From contig NZ_JAALJI010000006.1 of NCBI RefSeq assembly GCF_011064595.1, forward strand, positions 124,001 to 188,000: DNA of 64,000 nt, given 5' to 3'. The position numbers and the translations under genes were made by a program. Below are positions 33,510-42,581 of the stretch, one piece after another. The stretch is from Paludisphaera soli. GTDB lineage: Bacteria; Planctomycetota; Planctomycetia; Isosphaerales; Isosphaeraceae. Each line of letters opens with the position of its first letter. Position 1 is the first letter of the stretch. The notes beneath the pieces are model-generated. The model made no database searches. It was not told the DNA's origin and saw only the letters and a list, made by a program, of their open reading frames with translations.

Positions 33510-36500
33510 TCAGCATTCGACGGCGGCCCTGGGGGTGTGGTCGGCCCATTCGAGGGAGGCGACGACGGCGAGGATGGCCTCGGGGTCGACGGGCTTGACG
33601 AGGTGGTGGTCGAAGCCGGCCTCGTGGGACTGGCGGCGGGCCTCGTCCTCGGCGTAGCCGGTGACGGCGGCCAGGGGCAAGGCGGCGGACTCGGGCCGGG
33701 CGCGGAGGCGGCGGGCGACCTCGTAGCCGGTCATGCCGGGGAGGCCGATGTCCATGAAGACGACGTCGAAGGCCTGCTCGCAGACGGCCTGCAGGGCGGT
33801 CGGGCCGTCGTGGACGACCTGCACGTCGTGGCCCTCGTACTGGAGGATGAGGGCCAGGCTCTGGGCCGAGGAGACGTTGTCGTCGACGACGAGGATCCGC
33901 CGGGGTTGGACGTCGGCCGGGGCCTCGGGGGCGGGATCGGGCCGGTGGAGCGGCTCGGCGTGGCAGAGGGGGAGGCGGACGACGAACTCGGAGCCCCGGC
34001 CGAGGCCGTCGCTGCGGGCCTCGACGGCCCCCCCGTGCATCTCGACGAGGCTGCGGACGAGCGAGAGGCCCAGCCCCAGCCCCCCCTCGGAGCGGTCGAG
34101 CGTGCGGTCGACCTGGGTGAAGACGTCGAAGACCCGGTCGAGCATGGGGGCCGGGATGCCGATGCCGTCGTCGATCACCCGGAAGACGACCTGCTCCCCC
34201 TCGACGGCCGCCGAGATCCGGATCGAGCCGCCGTCCTCGGTGTACTTGGCGGCGTTGTGCAGGAGGTTCGAGAGGACCTGTGCCATGCGCAGCGGGTCGG
34301 CCAGCACCAGGGCCCGCTGGGGGGGGGTGGCGATGGTCAGGCGGTGGCGGTGGGCGTCGATCTCGGGGCGGCTGGTCTCGACGGCGGCCGAGACCACGGC
34401 CGCCGCGTCGACCGGCTCGAGATGGAGCCGGACCTTCCCCCGGTTGACCCGGGCCAGCTCCAGGATGTCGCCGACGAGGTGGGCGAGCTGGCCGACCTGG
34501 CGGTCGATCACGTCGCGGGCCCAGGCGAGGTCGGGGTCGTCCCCCCCGCGCCGCTTCATCACCCGGACGGCGTTGCGGATCGGGGCCAGGGGGTTGCGCA
34601 GCTCGTGGCCGAGCATGGCGATGAACTGGTTCTTGCGGTGGTCGGCCTCGGCGAGGTCGGCGGCGTGGCGGCGCAGCTCGTCCTCCAGCTGCTTGCGCTC
34701 GGCGAGGTCCAGGCAGAAGGCGACGATCGGGGCGCGGGGGTCGATCCGGGTCTCGTCGAGGCGGGCGAGCCCCAGGAGGATCGGCAGGGTGCGACCGTCC
34801 TTGCGGCGGACCTGGATCTCGAAGGGGGTGCAGCTCCCCCGCCGGGCGAGCTGGACCCGGCAGCGGCGGACCCAGCGGCCCGAGGTCTCGGCGACGATGT
34901 TGAGCCAGTGGACGCCGCCGTCGATCAGGTCGTCGCGGGAGTAGCCGACCATGTCGAGGAAGGCGTCGTTGGCGTCGGTCAGGGCGCCGGTCATCTCGCC
35001 GAAGGCGACGCCGAAGATGTTGGCCTCGACCAGGCGGCGGAGCCGGGCCTCGCTGGTGCGGACCTGGCGCTCGGCGGCCTGACGCTGGCTGAGGTCGGTG
35101 GCGATGGCCAGGAAGCCCCGGAGGTTCCCCTCGGGGTCGCGGACGGCGGTGACGGCCAGGAGGACGGCGATCCGCGTCCCGTCCTTGCGGACGAGGGTCC
35201 ACTCGCGGACGTCGTGGCCGTCGCGGCGGGCGCGGGCGACCAGGGCCTCGAAGCCCTGCACCGGCCGGCCCAGCTCCGCGGCCAGCTCGGCGGCGCGGGC
35301 GGCGACCTCGGCGGGGTCGTGGAGGATGAGGGGGGTGGTCCGGCCGATGATCTCCCCCGCCGCGTAGCCGAGCATCCGCTCGGCCCCGGTGTTGAAGACC
35401 GTGATCAGGCCGGCGGGGTCGGCGACCAGGATCGACGAGTGGGTGGAGGCGTCCAGCATGGCGTTGAGCCGGGCGTTGATCTCCACCTGCTCGCGCACCG
35501 CCTTGCGGCGCTCGGCGAACAGGCCGATCTGGCGGCCCAGCGTGGTCAGGACCTGCAGCAGCGGCTCGTCGTGGATCAGCGGGTCGCGGCTGAACAGGGT
35601 GAGCACGCCGACCAGCGGGCTCTTCTCGGCGTCGGCCACCGGGATGATGACGGCCCCCCGCAGGCCTCGGGGGGCGTCCGCCGCGGCGGCGACGTCGGCG
35701 GGGGGGGCGTCCGGGTCGGGGGCGATCTCGGAGACCCAGGCGGGGGCCCCGGTGCTCCAGACCCGCTCCAGCGGCCCGGCGATCGCGGCGTGGGGGAGGG
35801 CCGCCCGGTCCCCGTCGCCGCCGACCCGGGACGAGGCCCAGGTCCGGCCGGCGAGCCGGGGGCCGCGGGCCTGCCGGTCCCAGATCCAGAACGCGGCGAC
35901 GTCGAAGTCCAGCGTCCGGCCGATGGTCGCCAGCAGGTGGGGGACCGCCTCGTCCAGCCGCAGGCAGTCGCCCAGGATCCGCATCACGGCGTACTGGACC
36001 TCCAGCCGCCGCTCGGCCCGCTTGCGCTCGGTCACGTCGGTCTGGACCGACAGGTAGTTGGCGACCCGGCCCTGGGCGTCCAGCACGGGCTGGACCTCGA
36101 TCGCCGCCCAGTATTTCCGGCCGCTCTTGGCGTAGTTGAGGATCTCGGCCCGGACGGGCTTGGCGGCGCGGATCCGCCGGCCGATGAAGTCGCGCACCGC
36201 CGGGTCGGTCTCGGGCCCCTGGAGCAGGGCCCCGGGCTCGCGGCCGATCGCCTCGGCCGGCTCGTAGCCGGTGATCCGGGTGAAGCCCTCGTTGACCCAC
36301 TCGATCCGGCGGCGGGCGTCGGTGACGATCATCGCCTCCTCGGTCCGGCTGGCGAGGAGCTGGAGCCAGCGCGCGTCGCGGCGGGCCGGGCCCGGGTCCT
36401 CTCGCGGGAGGTCGGGGCCGCCCAGGGACGGCGCGACGAGGGCCATCGCCCCGCCCCTCGCCCGCCCCCCGCGCGCCGCCAGCCCCAGGGCGATCGAGCC

Positions 36501-36842
36501 CGCCGCGGCCGTCCGGCCCAGCCCCAGGGCCAGGCGGACGTCGCCCCGCCCCGCCAGGCCGAGCGACGCCGCGAAGGTCCCCGCCGCGGCCAGGGCGGCG
36601 AACGCGGCCAGGCCCCAGACGAGCCCGGGCGCGAACCGGCCGGGCCGGTCCGGGACCCCCCGCAGCCGCTCGGCCGCCAGCGCGCCGGCGCAGGCCAGGC
36701 AGACCAGGCCGACCGCGGCTTCCAGCGAGCGGGCGGCGACTTCATATCCCGTCGGCGACGACAGGGCCTCGAGCGGGCCCATCAGCGTCGAGACCTTCCG
36801 CATCGATTCATGGCCCGTCCGCCCATTCTCCTTGAGGTTCAT
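33510..36842 (-). CDS. Hybrid sensor histidine kinase with PAS, GAF and receiver domains
   Basis: This encodes 1110 residues. An N-terminal membrane part (about 40-140) has three or four helices. Then follow a PAS domain (about 160-275), a GAF domain (290-445), a second PAS (455-590), a third PAS (600-720), the HisKA domain (735-800) with His746 in GHELRNPLAP, the ATPase domain (850-960) with NLLHNAAKY, DDGIGIP and GLGLGLSL, and a C-terminal receiver (982-1100) with DDN, phosphoacceptor Asp1031 and Lys near 1083. The first PAS resembles a LOV domain but the flavin-binding Cys motif is replaced by REPGALLQ, so it is unlikely to sense light that way. No response-regulator gene is adjacent. Confidence 0.93.
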   Translation of the reverse strand: MNLKENGRTGHESMRKVSTLMGPLEALSSPTGYEVAARSLEAAVGLVCLACAGALAAERLRGVPDRPGRFAPGLVWGLAAFAALAAAGTFAASLGLAGRGDVRLALGLGRTAAAGSIALGLAARGGRARGGAMALVAPSLGGPDLPREDPGPARRDARWLQLLASRTEEAMIVTDARRRIEWVNEGFTRITGYEPAEAIGREPGALLQGPETDPAVRDFIGRRIRAAKPVRAEILNYAKSGRKYWAAIEVQPVLDAQGRVANYLSVQTDVTERKRAERRLEVQYAVMRILGDCLRLDEAVPHLLATIGRTLDFDVAAFWIWDRQARGPRLAGRTWASSRVGGDGDRAALPHAAIAGPLERVWSTGAPAWVSEIAPDPDAPPADVAAAADAPRGLRGAVIIPVADAEKSPLVGVLTLFSRDPLIHDEPLLQVLTTLGRQIGLFAERRKAVREQVEINARLNAMLDASTHSSILVADPAGLITVFNTGAERMLGYAAGEIIGRTTPLILHDPAEVAARAAELAAELGRPVQGFEALVARARRDGHDVREWTLVRKDGTRIAVLLAVTAVRDPEGNLRGFLAIATDLSQRQAAERQVRTSEARLRRLVEANIFGVAFGEMTGALTDANDAFLDMVGYSRDDLIDGGVHWLNIVAETSGRWVRRCRVQLARRGSCTPFEIQVRRKDGRTLPILLGLARLDETRIDPRAPIVAFCLDLAERKQLEDELRRHAADLAEADHRKNQFIAMLGHELRNPLAPIRNAVRVMKRRGGDDPDLAWARDVIDRQVGQLAHLVGDILELARVNRGKVRLHLEPVDAAAVVSAAVETSRPEIDAHRHRLTIATPPQRALVLADPLRMAQVLSNLLHNAAKYTEDGGSIRISAAVEGEQVVFRVIDDGIGIPAPMLDRVFDVFTQVDRTLDRSEGGLGLGLSLVRSLVEMHGGAVEARSDGLGRGSEFVVRLPLCHAEPLHRPDPAPEAPADVQPRRILVVDDNVSSAQSLALILQYEGHDVQVVHDGPTALQAVCEQAFDVVFMDIGLPGMTGYEVARRLRARPESAALPLAAVTGYAEDEARRQSHEAGFDHHLVKPVDPEAILAVVASLEWADHTPRAAVEC

Positions 36843-37091
36843 CCTGAAGCGCGGCGTCGTGGGTCGAGGGCGTCGGCCGTCCTCGCGGGGCGGCCGCCGA
36901 ACCAGGTATACCCATCGCCCGGTCGGATCTCAACCGGATCTTTCGAACAGGCCCGCCGCGACCGCCCCCGCCCCGGCGACGCGGGCGAATGCGGTTGACG
37001 GCGGCGTCGAGTCCCCCTAGACTCGCCCCCCGTCGGCGGAGGCGATCCGGTCGGGGACGAGGTCGGGCATTTGCGGAAAGGATTCCGCCCC

Positions 37092-38039
37092 ATGCGTGCG
37101 AATCGAGGGGTTTCGGCCGTGAGCCGGCGGGCGGTCCTCGCCGGCCTGACGACGGGGCTCGCCGCCGCCTGGGGCTGCAACCCCCACAAGGACCAGATCC
37201 GACCCGACAACCTCCTGGGGCGGATCGGCGGCCGCCAGGGCCAGGTCATCGAGCCCAAGAAGTGCGCCCTGCGCATGGCGGTGGTCACCCGCCCGTTCCG
37301 CGACCCGATCATCAACGAGGTCGCCTGGCGGTCGGTCGACGAGCAGGCGGTCGCCCCCGAGGAGCGACTGGCCCTGCAGGCCAACGGCATCCGCATGGGC
37401 CGGATCACCGGCGAGCTCCCCCGCGAGCTGGAATCCCTGCTGAACGCCCCCCCGCCCAACCAGGTGGAGCCGATCACCTTCCTCGTCCCCGAGGGGACCC
37501 AGGAGCTGCTCACGGTCTGCGACCCGGTCGCCCAGGCGAGCCTCCTGATGAACCGCGACCGCCGCGTCACGGGCAAGGACTACAGCGAGGCCGCCGGCTT
37601 CTACCGGGTCACGCCCGAGCACCACGACGGCGAGGCCGTCGCCCTGCGGCTCACCCCGGAGATCCACCACGGGCCCGTCCAGCGGTCGTACCAGCCGCTC
37701 CAGCAGCCGACCCCCTACTCCCCCCAGGAGTTCAAGATCGCCGACGGCCAGCAGCAGGACTCGCTCCGCGACCTGGCCGCCAACCTCGTCGTCGAGCCCC
37801 AGCAGGCCGTCGTGCTCGGCTGCCTCCCCGACCAGGAGCGGAGCCTCGGCGCCTTCCTGTTCACCGCCTCGGCCGACCACCCCGACCGCCGCAGCCAGCG
37901 CCTGGTGCTGATCTGGGCCGCCCGCAACCAGGTCGGCGTGCTCGACGACAAGGCGAAGAAGGGGGGCGACGCCGAGGGCCCGGCCGGCCCCGGCCTGACG
38001 GCCCGCCCCACCGCGGCCAAGGACGAGGCCGCCCGCTGA
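37092..38039 (+). CDS. Hypothetical lipoprotein
   Basis: This encodes about 315 residues. The N-terminus has twin Arg (VSRRAVLAGL) and a lipobox-like end (TGLAAAWGC), so it is probably exported, perhaps by Tat, and lipidated at Cys. The mature part has VEPKKCALRMAVV-like sequences, a Glu/Leu-rich centre (GELPRELESLLNAPPPN) and a Lys/Ala-rich tail. No family is recognised. The ATG at 37092 follows a TTG in frame at 37071. It is divergent from the kinase gene, 250 bases away. Confidence 0.75.
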   Translation: MRANRGVSAVSRRAVLAGLTTGLAAAWGCNPHKDQIRPDNLLGRIGGRQGQVIEPKKCALRMAVVTRPFRDPIINEVAWRSVDEQAVAPEERLALQANGIRMGRITGELPRELESLLNAPPPNQVEPITFLVPEGTQELLTVCDPVAQASLLMNRDRRVTGKDYSEAAGFYRVTPEHHDGEAVALRLTPEIHHGPVQRSYQPLQQPTPYSPQEFKIADGQQQDSLRDLAANLVVEPQQAVVLGCLPDQERSLGAFLFTASADHPDRRSQRLVLIWAARNQVGVLDDKAKKGGDAEGPAGPGLTARPTAAKDEAAR

Positions 38040-38304
38040 CGTCCGCCCGACGAGAGGCCGCGCCGCGGAACGACTCCGGGCGGGCGGCGTCCCGTTGACC
38101 TCGCACCCAAGGAGCGCGACCATGGAAGGCGACATCGGATCCGGGGATCGGCGGGAACGCCCCCCGACGGGCCTCGAACCGAAGCCCGCCGGCGGGTGTC
38201 GGAAGCGCTGGGTCGGCCACGCCGCGCACGAGCCGACCCCGGGACCGGTGCGGCCGTCGTGGGCCTCTCCCCCCAGTCCTCGGCCTCCCAGGGGATCGCG
38301 CGCC

Positions 38305-39375
38305 GTGTCGACTTCCAAGTCCCCCTCCGAATCCCTGGTCGTCCTCGACGGCTCGCGCGGCGAGGGGGGCGGGCAGATCCTCCGCACCGCCCTGTCGCTG
38401 TCGCTGCTGACGGGCCGGCCGTTCCGGATCGTGAAGATCCGGGCGAACCGCGACAAGCCGGGGCTGCGGCCCCAGCACCTCAAGGCCGTCGAGGCCGCCG
38501 CGCTGCTCGGCCGCGCGGACCTCCTCGGCGCCGAGGTCGGCTCGCGCGACCTGGTCTTCCGGCCCGGCCGGGTCGAGCCCCGCGACCTGGCGATCGACAT
38601 CGGCACCGCCGGCTCGACCGGCCTGGTGCTCCAGACCCTCCACCTCCCCCTGGCGATGCGCGCCGAGACCGCCTGCCGCGTGGTCCTGACGGGGGGCACG
38701 TTCAACCCCAAGGCGCCCGCCTATCTGTTCCTGGAGCAGACCTGGCGCGGCCACCTGGCGAACCTGGGGATGCCGGTCGCCCTGGCCATGCCCTCGGCCG
38801 GCTTCTACCCCCGCGGCGGCGGCCGGCTGGAGGCCTGGATCGAGCCGGCCCGGCCCCGGGCCTGGGTCCGCACCACGCGCGGCGACCTGCTGCGGATCCG
38901 GGGGGTCGCCGGCTCCGCCAACCTCCGCGAGGACGTGGCCCGCCGGATGCGCGAGCGGGCCCTGGCCCGCCTGGCGGACGAGGGCTGGAACGTCGACGTG
39001 GAGATCGAGGCCGCCTCGTGGCCCAGCCCCGGCCAGGGCGCGGCGATCGCGCTGACGGCCGAGCACGCCGGCTCCGCCCCCGCCACGTTCGTCGGCCTCG
39101 GCGAGCGCGGCAAGCCCGCCGAGCGGGTCGCCGACGAGGCCGTCGACGAGCTGCTCGACTTCCTGGGCGTCCCCGACGGCGCGGTCGACCCCCACTCGGC
39201 CGACCAGATCCTCCTGCCCCTGGCCCTGGCCGACGGCCGCTCGGTCTACACCGTCTCCCGCGTGACCGAGCACCTCCGCACCAACGCCGCCACCATTGGG
39301 GCCTTCCTCGACCGCGAGATCGAGGTCGAGGAGTCCGTCGCCCCCGACCAGCCCGGCCGCGTCGTCGTGGCCTGA
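38305..39375 (+). CDS. rtcA: RNA 3'-terminal phosphate cyclase
   Basis: This encodes 356 residues. RtcA converts an RNA 3'-phosphate to a 2',3'-cyclic phosphate using ATP. The family signature LDGSRGEGGGQILRTALSLS is at the N-terminus, followed by RPQHLKAV, GTAGSTGLVLQTL, GFYPRGGG and, near the C-terminus, the nucleophilic His region (HSADQILLPLALADG, VTEHLRTNA). A GTG at 38305 was chosen because the family begins there; an ATG at 38122 with a strong AAGGAG site would add 61 Arg/Pro-rich residues. RtcB and RtcR, often adjacent in other bacteria, are not in the window. Confidence 0.93.
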   Translation: MSTSKSPSESLVVLDGSRGEGGGQILRTALSLSLLTGRPFRIVKIRANRDKPGLRPQHLKAVEAAALLGRADLLGAEVGSRDLVFRPGRVEPRDLAIDIGTAGSTGLVLQTLHLPLAMRAETACRVVLTGGTFNPKAPAYLFLEQTWRGHLANLGMPVALAMPSAGFYPRGGGRLEAWIEPARPRAWVRTTRGDLLRIRGVAGSANLREDVARRMRERALARLADEGWNVDVEIEAASWPSPGQGAAIALTAEHAGSAPATFVGLGERGKPAERVADEAVDELLDFLGVPDGAVDPHSADQILLPLALADGRSVYTVSRVTEHLRTNAATIGAFLDREIEVEESVAPDQPGRVVVA

Positions 39376-39468
39376 CGCCCCGTCGGCCGGGGAGAGCGGC
39401 TCCGGCGGCGGACGGATGCGGGGGCGACGGGCCTGGCCGCCGCCCCCGGGATCATCGGTCGGCCCGCC

Positions 39469-39894
39469 TCAGTCGTGCGAGCCGGCCGGGGTCAGGTGAT
39501 AGATCAACACCGGCGTGCGCTTGCGGGTGATGGCCTGGGCGACCTCGCCGCGGATGTGGCCCGAGGCCTTCGCCAGGTGGCCCTCCACGCGGTCGAGCGC
39601 CCGGTCCTCGTCGCACTCCAGGGCGACGACGAGCCGCGAGGCGTCGGGCGCCGGCTCGACGTTCACGACCCGGAGGCCCTGCAAGAGCGGGTCGCCGCAG
39701 TCGGCCAGGACCTCGCTCAGCGTCACCGCGACTTGATGGCAGAGCTGCATGGCCTTGCGGCCCGCCGGCTCCGACGGCCCGCCGCCCCGGCCGCCCCGAC
39801 GCCGACGCGCCCCCGCAGGTCGCGCGCCCTCGCGGTCGCTCGCCTCGGTCGGGGTCCAGTCCTCGATCCGGCGCAAGGGGAAATGACGTCCCAT
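39469..39894 (-). CDS. rbfA: Ribosome-binding factor A
   Basis: This encodes 141 residues. RbfA is a KH-fold protein that helps 30S ribosome maturation. Family blocks are visible: LCHQVAVTLSEVL, then VVNVEPAPDASRLVVALEC and HLAKASGHIRGEVAQAITRKRTP with the conserved Arg-Lys-Arg-x-Pro. An N-terminal Arg/Gly-rich region of about 45 residues is atypical. The ATG at 39894 (MGRHFPLRR) was chosen. The usual nusA-infB-rbfA-truB context is absent, so this is probably an isolated copy. Confidence 0.85.
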   Translation of the reverse strand: MGRHFPLRRIEDWTPTEASDREGARPAGARRRRGGRGGGPSEPAGRKAMQLCHQVAVTLSEVLADCGDPLLQGLRVVNVEPAPDASRLVVALECDEDRALDRVEGHLAKASGHIRGEVAQAITRKRTPVLIYHLTPAGSHD

Positions 39895-40444
39895 GATCGT
39901 CCTCGTTCCTGAGATTCGCTGTGCCTGAGAGCTTCCTTCGGCGCCTCGCGACATCGCGCGAAGCGTCGTCGACCGCCGGTCCCGATCCTCGGGCGCGGCG
40001 GCGTGGATGAAGAAACGGCCCGAACTCGCGGGATGCCGCCGCGACGGGCGCGGGGCGGAACCGGAGCGTCGCACGGTCAGGACGCGCGGACGCTAAGCTC
40101 AGCGGCGATCCGAAAGGGCGGCGAGAGGCGGAGTCGGGCTCGACGGCTCAAGAGGGCGGGGGAAATGCAGCATCGTCGGCCTCCTTCGCATGAGGAAAGG
40201 AGAGGTGGCATCGCGTTCGAACCGCGTTAAATCACGATCGACCGTGCAAGTCTATTCTAGCTTGCCGATGCGGGGCGGGCAACACGGTCCTTCGGACGCC
40301 GGCGGGCCTCGCCGGGTTCGCGGGCCGGGCCCGGGCACCCGGCCGACCCGGCCCCGGAGGCAGGTGGCCCTCGGCCGCCGGCGGGGCTACCATCGGAGGG
40401 CGTCGCGTGAGGAGCCCGGCCCCGGCCCCCTGCGAGTCGAACCG
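39895..40444. other. Divergent intergenic region, no gene seen
   Basis: This 550-base gap between the rbfA gene and the PH-like gene shows no protein motif. The only A+T-richer patch is near 40225-40265. A TTCGAAC sequence at about 40208 resembles a tRNA T-loop but is not part of a cloverleaf. Regulatory signals for both genes are likely here. Confidence 0.4.
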
Positions 40445-41077
40445 ATGGACGAGTCCGCGGACGAAGCGGCCTTGCTTCGCGAGGTCGCCCCCTGGCTCGG
40501 CGACGACGAGTCGATCGTCTGGATCGGCCGCCCCGACCCCCGCCGGTTCCGCTGGGAGTCGGCCGGGATCGGATGCCTCGGCGCGATCGCCTTCGGGGCG
40601 GTCCTCTTGCCTGCGGTCGCGATCGCCGACGTCGTGGGGACGCGAATGCACGCCCCATGGCTCAAGGGCCTGACCGCCAACATCCTACTGTTGCTCCTCC
40701 TTCGGCGGCTCGTCGGTCCGCATCAGGGGAGAGTCCTGTGCGAGCGAACGCTTTACGTCGTAACGACCGCCCGGGCCATCGTCCTGAACGGATTCCAGCA
40801 TTCCATCGAGCGGAACCGCCTTGAGTCGACCTTTGTCGACCGAGCGTTCGAGATCCCTTCGATTCGACGCCGCATCGTTAAGCGCCGGCGTCGAGGCGGT
40901 TCGGGCGACCTGATCTTCGACGCGAACGAGGTCAGTCGCGAGAATCGAAGCCAGGGCGGGTTCCAATTCGGCTTCTTCGGCGTGCCCCGCGTCGACGAGG
41001 TCGACCGCATCCTGGAGCGGGTCGCGGTCGGCGGCAAGGACGAGAAGAAGGACGCGCCGGACCCGGACTTCCCCTGA
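40445..41077 (+). CDS. Membrane protein with PH-like domain
   Basis: This encodes 210 residues. An N-terminal soluble part (EVAPWLGDDESIVWIGRPDP) precedes two helices (IGCLGAIAFGAVLLPAVAIA and LTANILLLLLLRRLV), then a beta-rich part (RTLYVVTTARAIVLNGF, then DLIFDANEV). The strand pattern with a terminal helix (PRVDEVDRILERV) resembles the bacterial PH-like domains of the YdbS type. No specific function is known. The ATG at 40445 (MDESAD) was chosen as the start close to the fold. Confidence 0.7.
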   Translation: MDESADEAALLREVAPWLGDDESIVWIGRPDPRRFRWESAGIGCLGAIAFGAVLLPAVAIADVVGTRMHAPWLKGLTANILLLLLLRRLVGPHQGRVLCERTLYVVTTARAIVLNGFQHSIERNRLESTFVDRAFEIPSIRRRIVKRRRRGGSGDLIFDANEVSRENRSQGGFQFGFFGVPRVDEVDRILERVAVGGKDEKKDAPDPDFP

Positions 41078-41190
41078 CCGAATCCGCCCGGGCCTGTCAC
41101 GAATCGCCCCCCCTCCGACGTCCTTGCCCACGAACGGCGGGGCGAGTCCCGCTGTCGACGGACCCATCGGGAATCGAGGGAGGGACGATC

Positions 41191-41616
41191 ATGAATCGCG
41201 GTCTACTGGTTCTTCTGGCGATCGGGCTCGGGGCGGGCGTGATGGCGGCCGCCCATCGCCACGACGACGGCGAGTCGGTGCGGCTGATCTCCGCCCGCGA
41301 CATCGCGGAGAAGCTGGACGGCGAGGCGACGAAGGCGTCCGTCGTCGAGGTGACCATCGAGCCCGGCCGGTCCGGACCGCCCCACCGGCATCCCGGCCCC
41401 GGCTTCGGCTACGTCCTGGAGGGCGAGTACGAACTGGGGATCGACGACCAGCCGACCCGCGTCTACAAGGCCGGCGAGACCTTCTACGAGCCGGGCGGCT
41501 GCCTGCACCGGGTCTCGCGCAACCCCGCCTCGAAGGGGAAGACCCGCCTCATCGCCCTGGTCCTCCACCCGCGCGACGCGGCCGAGATCGCCGTGCCGGA
41601 GAAGGTGCACGACTGA
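41191..41616 (+). CDS. Secreted cupin-domain protein
   Basis: This encodes 141 residues with a signal peptide (GLLVLLAIGLGAGVMAA). A single cupin barrel follows: GPPHRHPGPGFGYVLEGEYEL holds the first metal-binding His/Glu set and EPGGCLHRVSRNP the second His. Small exported cupins of this kind may bind metal or act as simple oxygenases; the substrate is unknown. The ATG at 41191 follows GGGAGGGA. Confidence 0.88.
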   Translation: MNRGLLVLLAIGLGAGVMAAAHRHDDGESVRLISARDIAEKLDGEATKASVVEVTIEPGRSGPPHRHPGPGFGYVLEGEYELGIDDQPTRVYKAGETFYEPGGCLHRVSRNPASKGKTRLIALVLHPRDAAEIAVPEKVHD

Positions 41617-41733
41617 CGCCGACGAGCCACGGGCGCGCCGATCGAAGGACTTTCGCATCATGAAGCCTTGGTCTCAAAGCCTTCCCCCACCGGGGGGGAT
41701 CGGGTCATCATCCGTCGATCAGGAGAATTGCAG

Positions 41734-42498
41734 ATGAAGATCGTGGTCGTCGGCGGCAGCGGGTTGATCGGGTCGAAGGTGGTGGCCGGGCTGCGTCGGC
41801 TCGGCCATGAGGTGACGGCGGCTTCGCCCTCGTCGGGGGTGGACGCGGTGACCGGCGAGGGGCTGGCGGAGGCGCTCGCCGGCGCCCGGGTCGTCGTCGA
41901 CGTGGCGAACTCCCCCTCGTTCGAGGACGCGGCGGTCCTGGCGTTCTTCGAGGCCTCGGGCCGGAACCTGGCGGCCGCCGAGGCCGCCGCCGGGGTGGAG
42001 CACCACGTCGCGCTCTCGGTGGTCGGGACCGATCGCATGCTCCAGAGCGGCTACTTCCGCGCGAAGCTCGCCCAGGAGGGGTCGATCAAGGCGTCGGGGA
42101 TCCCTTATACGATCGTCCGCGCGACCCAGTTCTTCGAGTTCGTCCCGGCCATCGCCGAGTCCGGCGCGGACGCCGTCGACCGGACGGTCCGGATGCCGAC
42201 CGCCCTGTTCCAGCCGATCGCGGCGACGGACGTCGCGGCGGCGCTCGTCGACGTGGCCCTCGCCGCGCCGGCGAACGGCACGATCGAGCTGGCCGGCCCC
42301 GAGCGGCTGCCGTTCGCCGAGATGGTCCGCCGGCTCCTCGCCTCGAAGGGAGATGACCGCGCGGTCGTCGCGGACCCCGACGCCCGCTACTTCGGCGCGG
42401 CGATCGACGACCGATCCCTCGTCCCCGACGACGGCTCGCTCGTCGGCCCGACGCGGTTCGACGACTGGCTGGCCGCGGCGGTCGCGAGCGGCCGGTGA
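41734..42498 (+). CDS. NmrA-like NAD(P)-binding protein (SDR family)
   Basis: This encodes 254 residues. The Rossmann motif GGSGLIGSKVV is at the N-terminus of MKIVVVG, followed by VVDVANSPSF, VALSVVGTDR and YFRAKLAQE, typical of the atypical short-chain dehydrogenases (NmrA/TMR-like). The canonical YxxxK Tyr is replaced by a Tyr-Phe pattern, so it may bind the nucleotide without classic SDR chemistry. The ATG at 41734 has AGGAG 9 bases upstream. It follows the cupin gene on the same strand. Confidence 0.88.
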   Translation: MKIVVVGGSGLIGSKVVAGLRRLGHEVTAASPSSGVDAVTGEGLAEALAGARVVVDVANSPSFEDAAVLAFFEASGRNLAAAEAAAGVEHHVALSVVGTDRMLQSGYFRAKLAQEGSIKASGIPYTIVRATQFFEFVPAIAESGADAVDRTVRMPTALFQPIAATDVAAALVDVALAAPANGTIELAGPERLPFAEMVRRLLASKGDDRAVVADPDARYFGAAIDDRSLVPDDGSLVGPTRFDDWLAAAVASGR

Positions 42499-42581
42499 TT
42501 CCGCGCCTCGCCGTCGGGGCCTGGGCGGGGCGCGGGATTCCTGGCAGAATCGTCGCCCGACCCGACAAGGAGGAGCGCGCG

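Noticed and set aside
33414-36998. Plus-strand frame of 1194 codons opposite the sensor kinase
   Set aside because: It is antisense to a clearly coding kinase and has the biased composition of a shadow frame.
40195-40235. tRNA-like T-arm (TTCGAAC)
   Set aside because: The flanking stem pairs only four bases and no anticodon or acceptor arm can be formed on either strand.
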